A stretch of DNA of 64,000 bases. Origin: Pontibacillus sp. HMF3514. Lineage in GTDB: Bacteria > Bacillota > Bacilli > Bacillales > BH030062. The notes under the pieces are model-generated. The model was not told where the DNA came from. It saw nothing but the letters and a program-made list of their open reading frames with translations, and did no database searches. Made by a program: the position numbers and the translations under genes. The stretch is taken from the NCBI RefSeq assembly GCF_009858175.1, contig NZ_CP047393.1, positions 2,480,001 through 2,544,000 on the forward strand. The letters are read 5' to 3'. Every line of letters starts with the position of its first letter. The first letter of the stretch is position 1. This document shows, piece after piece, positions 27,237 to 35,023 of this stretch.

Positions 27237-28313
27237 CTACTGAACACTAGATTGTTTTGATAGCCACTTTTGTAAGTTTGCTTCCACAAAATCGTCATCC
27301 GTAAGATGTGGGTACTGGACATATATGCGGTCGATTTCTTCTGATTGGTTAAGGCTTAAGACATCATGATCACTTAGACACGTGTTTTCTGAAAGAAGAC
27401 CTTGCCTTCTTAACACTTCATTGATACCTGCTATACACCCTTTAAATTGATGAGCAGCGTCAAAGAGAGCGGCATTACTATCGGTAACTTGAGTAGCTGT
27501 AGTCAGTAACGTTGTGGGTAGAACCAGGTGATTACGTACTTTTCTTAATTCCTCAAATTGTTCTACAGCTTTTGATGTCCACACAGCCCAGTGACCTAGC
27601 AACCCACCTACAATAGGCTTTTGGACAAGTTCACCATCTATAGAAAATTCATATTTAGTCAGCAGGTCTACGACAATATTGTCATCATTGCCTGTATAAA
27701 GAGCGATTTCATTACAACGGCTCGAGTGACACACTGCCTTTACAACATCAAGAGTTTGATAGCGGTTAAAAGGTGCCATTTTGATTGCGCAAACACCCTC
27801 GATTTCAGCAAATTGTTCCCAGAATTCATAGCTAAACGTTCTGCCACCTACAGATGGTTGGAGATAGAATCCAAATACGGGGATGACCTTGGCGATCTGT
27901 TTAACGCGTTCCAGATGCTCGCTCTCTGATAAATCTAGTCCTCCCATACTAACAAGTCCAAAATCATACCCGATGTCTTTAGCAAAAGTAGCTTCTGAAA
28001 GCGCCTGATCGGTTGGCCCACAAATACCTGCTATTTTCAAAAAAGGTCGATCTAGATTGGCATGCTCTACTTCTTCGATAGCCATTTTTAGAACCTTTTT
28101 ATATAAATCTATTTCGGGATCTCGTATTTCAAATTGTGTGGTGTGTACACCTACGGCTATTCCTCCCGCTCCACTATCCATATAATATCTAGTTAATGCG
28201 CGTTGCCTCATTTCATCTAATTTTTTACTCTTCGTCAAAGCTAAGGGGTGAGCAGGAATAACCGTTCCTTCTTGAAGCAATGTCCATTTCTCTTTTGATA
28301 AACGTGTATCCAC
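27237..28313 (-). CDS. DHDPS/NAL-family aldolase
   Basis: The 358-residue protein is a dihydrodipicolinate synthase-type TIM barrel. The Schiff-base Lys is seen in VCAIKMAPFNRYQ and the conserved Tyr in VFGFYLQPSVGG. Besides DapA the family contains N-acetylneuraminate lyase and several keto-deoxy-sugar acid aldolases and dehydratases. Its length is larger than DapA (about 290) and the window has no lysine genes around it, so a sugar-acid substrate is likelier. It starts directly after the stop of the SDR gene and should form a two-step pathway with it. Confidence 0.8.
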   Translation of the reverse strand: MDTRLSKEKWTLLQEGTVIPAHPLALTKSKKLDEMRQRALTRYYMDSGAGGIAVGVHTTQFEIRDPEIDLYKKVLKMAIEEVEHANLDRPFLKIAGICGPTDQALSEATFAKDIGYDFGLVSMGGLDLSESEHLERVKQIAKVIPVFGFYLQPSVGGRTFSYEFWEQFAEIEGVCAIKMAPFNRYQTLDVVKAVCHSSRCNEIALYTGNDDNIVVDLLTKYEFSIDGELVQKPIVGGLLGHWAVWTSKAVEQFEELRKVRNHLVLPTTLLTTATQVTDSNAALFDAAHQFKGCIAGINEVLRRQGLLSENTCLSDHDVLSLNQSEEIDRIYVQYPHLTDDDFVEANLQKWLSKQSSVQ

Positions 28314-29330
28314 TTAAAACTTCCCCTCCCTCTCTTGGAAGTGGGTAGGTTTGTTAATTACTTCCCCATCGTTTTCTATCCATTCAGCTGTCCACTCAAT
28401 CATCTCTCGAATCGTAACGCTTGGATATCCAAAGAGTTTATGTGCTTTCGATGCATTACTCAACAAAGCAGTATCTTGTTCTTTTCCAATAATATAAGGT
28501 TTCGTATTCAATAACTCTCCAAATCTTTCAGCAGCCCAACGAATGGACATCGTTTCTGGGCCTGTGACATTGAGTGTTTCTGGTGGAGAGCTACAATACA
28601 GTAAAGAACGGATGGCCATTTCATTGGCATCTCCTTGCCAAATGACATTCGCATGCCCCATCGTAACGTCAACCGGTTTTCCTTCTTTGACGGCTTTAGC
28701 AATTTCAAGTAGTACGCCATAACGAAGATCAATTGCATAATTTAAACGAAAATGGAGTTGTGGAATGTTGTACTTGTGAGAGAAATAGGTAAACACACGT
28801 TCGCGACCGAGGCACGACTGAGCATACTCGCCAATAGGACCTGTAGGATGTTCTTCTGAAACCCCTCCATTGACAATCGGAGAAAGAGGATAGACATTTC
28901 CCGTTGAGAACGATACGATGCGAGAGTTTTTAAATCTCTCTGCAACACGGCCAGGTAAGTAAGCGTTCATCGCCCAAGTAAAATGTTCATTCCCCGTGGT
29001 ACCGAATTTGTGGCCCACCATATAAATGATATTTTTCACATCAGGCAATTCTTTTAGCTGTTGGTCGTCCATTAGATCTGCAGCAATGGTCTCAACGCCA
29101 CACCCTTCAAGCTCACTTTGGAGTGAACCTTTTGAAAACCTGGAGACAGCATAGATCCTCTTTGGATTTTGAGATGCATTTACCGCATTTTTAGCAAGTT
29201 TAGCTAAGGTAGGACCCATTTTTCCTCCTACCCCTAATATCATAATATCTCCATCCAATAAGGACAGATCTCGAATTAAACTAACAGATGGTTCACACAT
29301 TTTTTGTTCTAAATCTAGAATGTTTTTCAA
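28314..29330 (-). CDS. NAD(P)-dependent epimerase/dehydratase-like SDR without YxxxK
   Basis: The 338-residue protein has a Rossmann nucleotide-binding loop (MILGVGGKMGPTLAKLA), an IYMVGHKFGTTG segment, SFSTGNVYPL with the Ser/Thr of extended SDRs, and a long C-terminal substrate domain. The usual catalytic Tyr-x3-Lys is replaced: GEYAQSCLGRE has Tyr but Cys in the Lys position. It starts with TTG after AGAGGGGG and is followed without a gap by the DHDPS-family gene. It probably processes a sugar or sugar acid in the catabolic route of this locus; with the missing Lys its chemistry may differ from classical dehydrogenation. Confidence 0.75.
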   Translation of the reverse strand: MKNILDLEQKMCEPSVSLIRDLSLLDGDIMILGVGGKMGPTLAKLAKNAVNASQNPKRIYAVSRFSKGSLQSELEGCGVETIAADLMDDQQLKELPDVKNIIYMVGHKFGTTGNEHFTWAMNAYLPGRVAERFKNSRIVSFSTGNVYPLSPIVNGGVSEEHPTGPIGEYAQSCLGRERVFTYFSHKYNIPQLHFRLNYAIDLRYGVLLEIAKAVKEGKPVDVTMGHANVIWQGDANEMAIRSLLYCSSPPETLNVTGPETMSIRWAAERFGELLNTKPYIIGKEQDTALLSNASKAHKLFGYPSVTIREMIEWTAEWIENDGEVINKPTHFQEREGKF

Positions 29331-29660
29331 TGCTTTAGCCCCCTCTTATTTCATTTATCTTCATCTTATGGGAAGGGTTGAAGGGGAACAATGTCTTTAA
29401 TAGGACCGAAATTCCTTTTTAAGAGTCATCTTGTATATCTCTTTTCAATAGGCAACGTGCTATGCTAAACTCATTTTAGGTAATAAATACTAGATATATA
29501 TAACTATTAATATAGAATGATGAACATATTACACAAACATAAAAAGTGAGTGTAGTTGATATCCCTTTATTTATCCGTTATCCTAAAAGTTATTAAAAGA
29601 TGTTTTTCAAATACCAGTTTTGGGTATATATTACTAAAGGATGAAGTTGGGGGGATGGTC
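29331..29660. other. AT-rich divergent intergenic region
   Basis: This 330-bp stretch lies between the leftward SDR gene and the rightward Spo0E-like gene. It should contain promoters for both, but I could not single out a convincing -35/-10 pair, cre site or leader structure. An upstream in-frame extension of the small gene (from 29556) has no ribosome binding site. Confidence 0.4.
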
Positions 29661-29858
29661 TTGAATAAAGATAAACTTAGTAATGAAGAAAGAGAATTAT
29701 TTCAGAGAGAATTAAACAGACTTATGCAACTACGTAAACAGATAGCTCATACAACTTCTCCTTATTTATCCCAACTCAATTCTCAAATAGATTTGCTCAC
29801 AAATGTTCTTGAAGAAACAGATGCTAATAGTTTAAATAATCAGCCGGATTTCACTTGA
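29661..29858 (+). CDS. Spo0E-like small protein, 65 residues
   Basis: A TTG at 29661 with GGGGGG six bases upstream opens a 65-codon frame. The product is an amphipathic helical hairpin: ELNRLMQLRKQIAHT, a short turn, then QLNSQIDLLTNVLEE. The LR...hairpin...NSQIDxL pattern resembles the Spo0E family signature (SQxLDxLI), whose members dephosphorylate Spo0A-P. The match is by eye and the signature is imperfect, so it could be an unrelated two-helix protein. The terminator downstream has been split by a mobile element. Confidence 0.5.
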   Translation: MNKDKLSNEERELFQRELNRLMQLRKQIAHTTSPYLSQLNSQIDLLTNVLEETDANSLNNQPDFT

Positions 29859-29891
29859 GTAATATAGGAAAAACAACTAGTAGTTAACATA

Positions 29892-29913
29892 AAAAAGACA
29901 CGCTCTCTGAATG
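29892..29913 (+). terminator. Left half of a terminator split by an insertion
   Basis: AAAAAGACACGCTCTCTGAATG is the left arm and loop of a hairpin whose right arm CGTGTCTTTTTT lies at 30906-30917. Removing the 983-bp element and one copy of CTCTGAATG restores stem AAAAAGACACG / CGTGTCTTTTT with an 11-nt loop, a typical terminator. Confidence 0.75.
29905..29913 (+). repeat. Left target-site duplication CTCTGAATG
   Basis: The 9-bp CTCTGAATG is repeated in the same orientation at 30897-30905, directly outside the inverted ends of the 983-bp element. Confidence 0.85.
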
Positions 29914-29955
29914 TAAGTATGTCAGTTTTGGAGCACAAAAAGTGAAAATGTATTA

Positions 29956-29998
29956 TAAAATGAGCGTTGAATTGCGTAGCAATTTGAGGCTCATTTTT
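29956..29998. repeat. Hairpin inside the mobile element
   Basis: AAAATGAGC and GCTCATTTT enclose an inner AATTGC-GTA-GCAATT stem, giving one strong interrupted hairpin near the left end. Confidence 0.65.
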
Positions 29999-30247
29999 CG
30001 TTGTTATTTCAATGTTTATATATGTTTTAAGTAGTTACTTACACAATAAAATGCAACCCAATATGCACATCTACAATAATTATTGAAGACCTGCAATTTC
30101 AGGTGCAAAACGAATGCAATTTCGACAACAAAAAAAGAGCAAATTCCTTATCGGAAAATGCTCCTTCTTCTTCAACTAAAGCCCCCTTATGTGGAAGACT
30201 TGGAATCGAGATATGTTGAGAGCAGTCCGTTGCTTTTGTGAGAGGTA

Positions 30248-30367
30248 GGGGTTCAGTGAAACGGCAATACTCCTGCGGAAGACCAGCTGAGCCTCCTCAT
30301 ACGCTACGCTCCTTGCGGGGTCTCATCTGCCCTTTCTACCGCGGGAGTTTGCCGTTTCCCTCACCCC
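30248..30367. repeat. 120-bp palindromic element, copy 1
   Basis: The arms GAAACGGCAA and TTGCCGTTTC are parts of an imperfect inverted repeat running from GGGGTTCAGT to TCACCCC. The core includes GCGGAAGACC, AGCTGAGC and GCCCTTTCTACC. The copy at 30561-30680 is the same length, in opposite orientation, with the same core but different, internally matched arms. Confidence 0.75.
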
Positions 30368-30560
30368 TTTACGTTTATGGAAGTTAACGGACCCATGGCT
30401 GAGTTTTTTAATTTTTCACATAAGGAAAATGCGAATTTAGATACTAAAACCCTTAACATATAAGGCTTTAGATCACTTTGATGCATATATGATATAACCA
30501 CACATTCTATATCAGAAAACCTTATGATAGCTGCGGTTCCGTTAATCTCAATAACGCCAA

Positions 30561-30680
30561 GGTGGGCTGTGGAACGGGTTGACTCCTCCGGTAGAAAGGG
30601 CGAGCGAGATCCCGCAGGAACGTAGTGACGAGGAAGCTCGATCGGTCTTCCGGGGAAAGCAACCCGTTCCACAGCCCGCC
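30561..30680. repeat. 120-bp palindromic element, copy 2 (inverted)
   Basis: The arms GGGCTGTGGAACGGGTTG and CAACCCGTTCCACAGCCC pair perfectly over 18 bp. On the minus strand the core CGGAAGACC...CCTGCGGGATC...GCCCTTTCTACC aligns base for base in register with copy 1. Elements of this kind are widespread between genes in Bacillaceae. Confidence 0.75.
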
Positions 30681-30896
30681 GCTCTGCATAAACATAACGG
30701 AACCAACCCGCACCAGCTTATTCAAGATAACTGCCAGTTAGCTGAATAACGCTCCCTAACTCATTTTACCATTTTATGCCGAATTTCTTCCGACTCACAT
30801 AATTAGTAATGCAATTAACCCTACAATTTCCAATAAAAAAATAGTTCAATTAAGGGGTACAAATTGCAATATTGTACTCCAAAACTGAACTACTTA

Positions 30897-30905
30897 CTCT
30901 GAATG
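30897..30905 (+). repeat. Right target-site duplication CTCTGAATG
   Basis: Identical to 29905-29913; followed by CGTGTCTTTTTT, the right arm of the interrupted terminator. Confidence 0.85.
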
Positions 30906-30966
30906 CGTGTCTTTTTTATCTTTTGTAAAATTCCTTACCTTCAACACTTTACCGTATTATCACAAT

Positions 30967-30981
30967 GGGAGTCAGGCTCCC
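30967..30981. repeat. GGGAG-TCAGG-CTCCC hairpin
   Basis: A 5-bp GC-rich stem-loop lies 2 bp beyond the stop codon of the VOC gene. It has no T-run, so it may be a repeat remnant or a 3' end stabiliser and not a terminator. Confidence 0.4.
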
Positions 30982-30983
30982 TG

Positions 30984-31634
30984 TTAATTTTGTCCTATCA
31001 ATCTCGCTTTAACAGGATCATATATATTAAATTCTTCGGTTGGATGAAACTTAATAGTATTCAAACGTGTTTGGTCATTAGAACAAAAAACAAGACCCCA
31101 CTTTTGGTTCCCCATTTCCATTCTTTCACTATGTTGCTCGGCGATATTTAGATCCAAAAGGTAACTAAGAGACATGAGGTCTTCTTCACTGAACGGCAAA
31201 AGGATTTCCATTGCTTTAATATACGTATGCTTTTCTTCTGTTACAACTTCATGCCTTTTCTGCAATTCGATTTTTAGCTTCCAAGGAGTTGAAATAAAAG
31301 TTCTTCGTTCACCCTCGTTGACTTTCCAACCCAGCTCTTGAGCCTTATCAACCATTTGAAAGTATTCAGATTCATTAACTAAGATGCCAATATGGTCAAA
31401 GATATCTCTCTTCCCCTGACCAAATGTAATGTTGGTTTGCCCTTTAACCATTTGGATAATTCTAAATCGGACATCTTTATCTCTAAAATCATCCCAGTTC
31501 AGGGGAGGATTAAATGTTTGCATTTCCCCTTTATAATTTCCTACTCTTAGGTTTGTTTCAAAACCTAACTTCTGATAAAATCTCTCCATTTCCTCCGGCT
31601 TATCTGTCCACCAATGATAATGAAATAATTGCAT
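30984..31634 (-). CDS. VOC-superfamily (glyoxalase-like) protein
   Basis: The 216-residue product opens with QLFHYHWWTDKPEEMERFYQKLGFET, the beta-alpha-beta start of a VOC module. FDHIGILVNESEYFQMVDKAQELGW marks a second module start, so the protein has paired modules as in glyoxalases and extradiol dioxygenases. The usual metal-binding His/Glu set is only partly recognisable. AAGGGAG lies before the ATG at 31634; a longer start at 31679 lacks one. It is a single gene with no pathway partner nearby, so the substrate is unknown. Confidence 0.65.
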   Translation of the reverse strand: MQLFHYHWWTDKPEEMERFYQKLGFETNLRVGNYKGEMQTFNPPLNWDDFRDKDVRFRIIQMVKGQTNITFGQGKRDIFDHIGILVNESEYFQMVDKAQELGWKVNEGERRTFISTPWKLKIELQKRHEVVTEEKHTYIKAMEILLPFSEEDLMSLSYLLDLNIAEQHSERMEMGNQKWGLVFCSNDQTRLNTIKFHPTEEFNIYDPVKARLIGQN

Positions 31635-31811
31635 GTAGAAGCTCCCTTCGTAAGAATTTAGCTTATCCATAGTGTACATTTGTTGCTAGCTTTTGGCTTC
31701 ATAAATATGGTGTAAGTTGGTTTACGACTTTTGGCGGAGAATATTTGTTTTAAGTGTACAGGTAAATTATACCACCCTCATTTTGTCTAGCGAAAATTTG
31801 GTGTTAGGATA

Positions 31812-31843
31812 CATAAAAACACACGCCAAATTGACGTGTGCCT
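31812..31843 (-). terminator. Terminator after the luciferase-like oxidoreductase gene
   Basis: On the minus strand GCACACGTC and GGCGTGTG pair around a short AT loop and are followed by TTTTTATG. Confidence 0.75.
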
Positions 31844-31852
31844 TATCTTCTC

Positions 31853-32854
31853 CTAATTCCCATCAACCACTTCTTTTAAGATCTCATAAGACCGCTTCTG
31901 CTTATCACGATCATAAATATAAGAAACAGCCATAATTTCATCAACATTATACTTTTCCTGAAAAGAAGTTAACTGTTCACGTATAGAGTCTTTACTTCCT
32001 TTTAACGTCATACTAGACATCGTAGAGGCAGCCTGTTTCTCAGTTGGTCTCCATATCTTGTCCATATCTTCAACTGGAGGACTTAATGGATTTTGGGTAC
32101 CGCGAATGACATTTAAGAAGAATTGCTGCATGGTGGTTTCTTCCTTGTCTGCTTCTGCATCACTCTCAGCTGCGATGACATTAAGACCTACGATAACATA
32201 AGGTTCATCCAAGTATTCGGATGGCTCAAATCGATCACGATAAATCGATAGAGCTTCATCCATATGTGCTGGAGCAAAGTGAGATGCAAACGCATAAGGT
32301 AATCCTAGTTTTGCTGCTAAGCGAGCTGAATCCGTCGATGAGCCTAGTATATAAATTGGAACATTTGTGCCTATACCTGGGTGAGCTTTCACATAATCTT
32401 GAACGTCTTCATCATCAAAAAACTTTTGTAAGGTCTCCACATCCTGAGGGAATGAATAAACCGTATTACTTTGTGATCTTCTTAAGGCACTTGCTGTTAA
32501 TTGATCTGTTCCCGGAGCACGTCCAAGTCCCAAATCAACGCGGTTTGGATAGATTGTTTCCATCGTTCCAAATTGCTCGGCTACGACTAACGGAGAATGG
32601 TTTGGAAGCATAACCCCACCTGAGCCCACACGAATTTTCTCCGTATGCTCTAAGGTATGCTTTATTAAAATGGAAGTCGCAGAACTTACTAGCGTTGAAG
32701 TATTATGATGCTCTGCAATCCAATAGCGAGTATAGCCCATCTTTTCAGTAGCTTGTGCTAAATCAACCATAGCCTCTATAGCTTGCGAAGAGCCCTCTCC
32801 TTCGCGAACAGGGACTAAGTTAAGAACAGATAATGGTATTTGTATAGTAGACAT
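31853..32854 (-). CDS. LLM-class (luciferase-like) flavin-dependent oxidoreductase
   Basis: The 333-residue protein is of the bacterial luciferase-like TIM-barrel family: IPLSVLNLVPVREGEGSS at the start, RYWIAEHHNTSTLVSSATSI, VGSGGVMLPNHSPLVVAEQFGT and VDLGLGRAPGTDQLT are the family blocks that bind FMN and the active site. It resembles B. subtilis YwcH-type proteins. The ATG at 32854 is preceded by AAAGGA; the upstream ATG at 32908 has no such site. Substrate unknown; a terminator follows its stop. Confidence 0.85.
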   Translation of the reverse strand: MSTIQIPLSVLNLVPVREGEGSSQAIEAMVDLAQATEKMGYTRYWIAEHHNTSTLVSSATSILIKHTLEHTEKIRVGSGGVMLPNHSPLVVAEQFGTMETIYPNRVDLGLGRAPGTDQLTASALRRSQSNTVYSFPQDVETLQKFFDDEDVQDYVKAHPGIGTNVPIYILGSSTDSARLAAKLGLPYAFASHFAPAHMDEALSIYRDRFEPSEYLDEPYVIVGLNVIAAESDAEADKEETTMQQFFLNVIRGTQNPLSPPVEDMDKIWRPTEKQAASTMSSMTLKGSKDSIREQLTSFQEKYNVDEIMAVSYIYDRDKQKRSYEILKEVVDGN

Positions 32855-33131
32855 TTGATTTGTCCTTTCTTGTTGAAGTTTTCTAGAACTATACTTCATA
32901 GGGTACAAAAGCTTTCTACAAAATGTAAAACTATATGCATGAGGGTCGAGAATAAAGTCTTATTCATTGACATATGTCTCAAATACCGGAACGGATTGTT
33001 ATAAGTTTTGTCCATCTTCTTCCCTTTTGTCACTATAGTGCCGCTGATCTATGTATCTAGTTAAAGGTAAATGGGTATTTTCACGGAATAATATGTATAA
33101 GGATCATGATGTTTTGTAAGGAGAGATGTTT

Positions 33132-33425
33132 ATGAATACTGTACTTAGGGTCATGGGTATCATAGCAATAATCACAAGCATAGTAGTAGGAATTGCAACA
33201 AAATCTTTTTGGGGTTGCTTATTTTGGGTCACTGGCGGAGCATGTATTGCAGCAATTTTATTTGCATTAGACCTTATCATAGATAATCAAAAACATATAT
33301 CTGAACTTCTACAAAAATCTGTACACACTAAAAAACTTCGCACAACATATAAAACATGTCCCAAGTGTGGTTATGAGCATGATGAAACGCGTAAATCTTG
33401 TCCAAAATGTGGGCATAGGATGTGA
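33132..33425 (+). CDS. Small membrane protein with C-terminal zinc ribbon
   Basis: The 97-residue protein has two hydrophobic segments (about 5-25 and 28-50) and a C-terminal double CxxC zinc ribbon, CPKCGYEH and CPKCGHRM. AAGGAGAG lies 8 nt before the ATG at 33132, which makes it better than an ATG six bases upstream. Function is unknown; zinc-ribbon membrane proteins of this size are common and mostly uncharacterised in Bacillaceae. Confidence 0.7.
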   Translation: MNTVLRVMGIIAIITSIVVGIATKSFWGCLFWVTGGACIAAILFALDLIIDNQKHISELLQKSVHTKKLRTTYKTCPKCGYEHDETRKSCPKCGHRM

Positions 33426-33482
33426 TATGAACTCTATAAAATAAGTGGTTTATATAAATATCCTTCTTTTCATCATTTTAAT

Positions 33483-33612
33483 TATGAGCGGCAGACAGTG
33501 ATCTATGAGCGTTACGGCAAATTTAAGAGTGATCTATCGAAGTTATGATCGCCCCGAAATAGATATAAGCATAACTTGAATTTTATGATCAATTCTTTCC
33601 TATATATGAGCG
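33483..33612. repeat. Seven-unit array, 20-21 bp period, core ATGAGCG
   Basis: Cores start at 33484 (ATGAGCG), 33505 (ATGAGCG), 33525 (AAGAGTG), 33545 (ATGATCG), 33565 (ATAAGCA), 33585 (ATGATCA) and 33606 (ATGAGCG). The spacings are 21, 20, 20, 20, 20 and 21 bp. Only the core and one or two preceding T/A bases are conserved; the 11-13 bp between units vary. This is about two helical turns, so all cores face one side of the DNA. Confidence 0.75.
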
Positions 33613-33639
33613 TTCTGCCTCAAACGAACTCTTCAATAC

Positions 33640-33680
33640 AAAAATCCCCCACAGTAGCCAAAGCCACCAAAGGGGGATTT
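33640..33680 (-). terminator. Terminator of the bkd operon
   Basis: On the minus strand AAATCCCCC and GGGGGATTTTTG form a GC-rich stem with an inner loop, followed by T residues, just after the bkdB stop. Confidence 0.8.
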
Positions 33681-33688
33681 CATTATAA

Positions 33689-35011
33689 TTAATAAACCGA
33701 AGTATTCTCTTTCGTCATATTCTCCAAAATCTCTTTCACACGAGCTAGGAAGTTACCACACACAAGTCCGTCTAGTACACGGTGGTCTAGGGACAAGCAT
33801 AGGTTTACCATGTCACGTGCTGCGAACATGCCGTTCATGAATACAGGACGTTTTACAATGGATTCAACCTGCAGGATTGCTGCTTGTGGGTGGTTGATGA
33901 CGCCCATAGACTGCACGGAGCCGAATGAACCTGTGTTGTTCACGGTGAATGTGCCGCCTTCCATATCTGCGGATGTAAGTTTACCATCGCGGGCTTTTTT
34001 CGCTAGGTCTGTAATGTCCTTTGCGATGCCTTTGATGCTCTTTTCGTCTGCGTCTTTAATGACTGGGACGAAAAGTTGGTTTCCGCTTGCTACAGCGATA
34101 TTTAGATTAATCGCTTTGCGTTGGATGATCTTATCACCAGCCCAAGTGCTGTTAAGCTCTGGGAATTCTTTAAGTGCTTGTGCTACGGCTTTTACGAAGA
34201 AAGCGAAGTACGTTAGGCTGAAGCCCTCTTTTTGTTTGAACTCGTCTTTTTTCGCATTGCGTAGTTCAGCAAGGTTGGTTACGTCTACTTCAACTGTCAT
34301 CCAAGCATGAGGGATTTCAGTTTTAGATTTCACCATGTTTTGAGCAATTGCTTTACGCACGCCTGTTACTGGGATTTCTACATCGCCTTCTTGCGCTGTA
34401 GGTTGTGGGCCAGATGGTGCAGGTTGTGCGCTTGCAGCTGCTGGTTGAGATGGTGCTGCAGGTGCTTCTTGTTTTGGAGCTTCTTGTTTTGCTTGTTCAG
34501 GCTGTTTGTCACCTGCTTTTGGAATGTCGCCAGATGCGATAAGCTTTTCAAGGTCTTTACGTGTAATACGTCCGCCACGTCCAGATCCTTTAACTTGATT
34601 CAGATCAATATCGTTCTCTTGAGCCATACGTAGTACAGCTGGTGAGTAACGCTTTTTCATCGGTTGATCTTCATCTGCTTGGTCATCAGCATCGCCCACA
34701 GCCTCTTTTTCAACAGGAGCTTCTGTTTTGTCCTCGCCTGCATCACCTGAGGAAGCTTCTTCGCCTCCTCCTTCTGTTTCGATATAGCACATAAGCTCGC
34801 CGACTTCGATTGTGTCGCCTTCGCTTGCGACAAGTTCAGTGATTTTACCTGTGAAAGAGGATGGAACCTCTGCGTTTACTTTATCTGTCATAACCTCTGC
34901 GATTGGATCGTACTTATTAACCGTGTCGCCTGGTTCAACTAGCCATGAGCTAATTGTACCTTCTGTTACACTCTCACCGAGCTGAGGCATATTGATTTTT
35001 TCTTTAGCCAA
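33689..35011 (-). CDS. bkdB: Branched-chain alpha-keto acid dehydrogenase E2 (lipoyl transacylase)
   Basis: The 440-residue protein has an N-terminal lipoyl domain with the modified Lys in EVMTDKVNAEVPSS (near residue 43), an acidic linker, an E3/E1-binding domain (RYSPAVLRMAQENDIDLNQ), a long Ala/Pro/Gln linker and a C-terminal catalytic domain ending in the active site LDHRVLDGLV. It transfers the acyl group from E1 to CoA. It starts with TTG after AAGGAGGG and is the last gene of the bkd operon, followed by a terminator. Confidence 0.95.
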   Translation of the reverse strand: MAKEKINMPQLGESVTEGTISSWLVEPGDTVNKYDPIAEVMTDKVNAEVPSSFTGKITELVASEGDTIEVGELMCYIETEGGGEEASSGDAGEDKTEAPVEKEAVGDADDQADEDQPMKKRYSPAVLRMAQENDIDLNQVKGSGRGGRITRKDLEKLIASGDIPKAGDKQPEQAKQEAPKQEAPAAPSQPAAASAQPAPSGPQPTAQEGDVEIPVTGVRKAIAQNMVKSKTEIPHAWMTVEVDVTNLAELRNAKKDEFKQKEGFSLTYFAFFVKAVAQALKEFPELNSTWAGDKIIQRKAINLNIAVASGNQLFVPVIKDADEKSIKGIAKDITDLAKKARDGKLTSADMEGGTFTVNNTGSFGSVQSMGVINHPQAAILQVESIVKRPVFMNGMFAARDMVNLCLSLDHRVLDGLVCGNFLARVKEILENMTKENTSVY

Positions 35012-35023
35012 TGCAAACCCTCC

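Larger units (their letters stand above)
29914..30896. mobile_element. 983-bp transposase-less mobile element (large MITE or decayed IS)
   Basis: The ends are inverted: TAAGTATGTCAGTTTTGGAG on the left and, read on the other strand, TAAGTAGTTCAGTTTTGGAG on the right, with the match going on to ACAA. Perfect 9-bp direct repeats flank it. Inside I find no frame resembling a transposase. Its content is a hairpin near 29956-29998, two inverted 120-bp palindromes and AT-rich filler. It is therefore non-autonomous and must have been mobilised by a relative elsewhere. The family cannot be named from the ends alone. Confidence 0.8.

Noticed and set aside
29556-29660. N-terminal extension of the Spo0E-like protein
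   Set aside because: The upstream start has no ribosome binding site, and GGGGGG lies six bases before the internal TTG.
30361-30725. Minus-strand frames inside the 983-bp element
   Set aside because: They run across the 120-bp palindrome, and do not resemble a transposase or other protein.
33483-33612. CRISPR array
   Set aside because: The conserved part is only about 8 bp, the step is 20-21 bp, and no cas gene is nearby.
33810-34310. 166-codon plus-strand frame opposite bkdB
   Set aside because: It is antisense to the conserved E2 catalytic domain, which explains the open frame.
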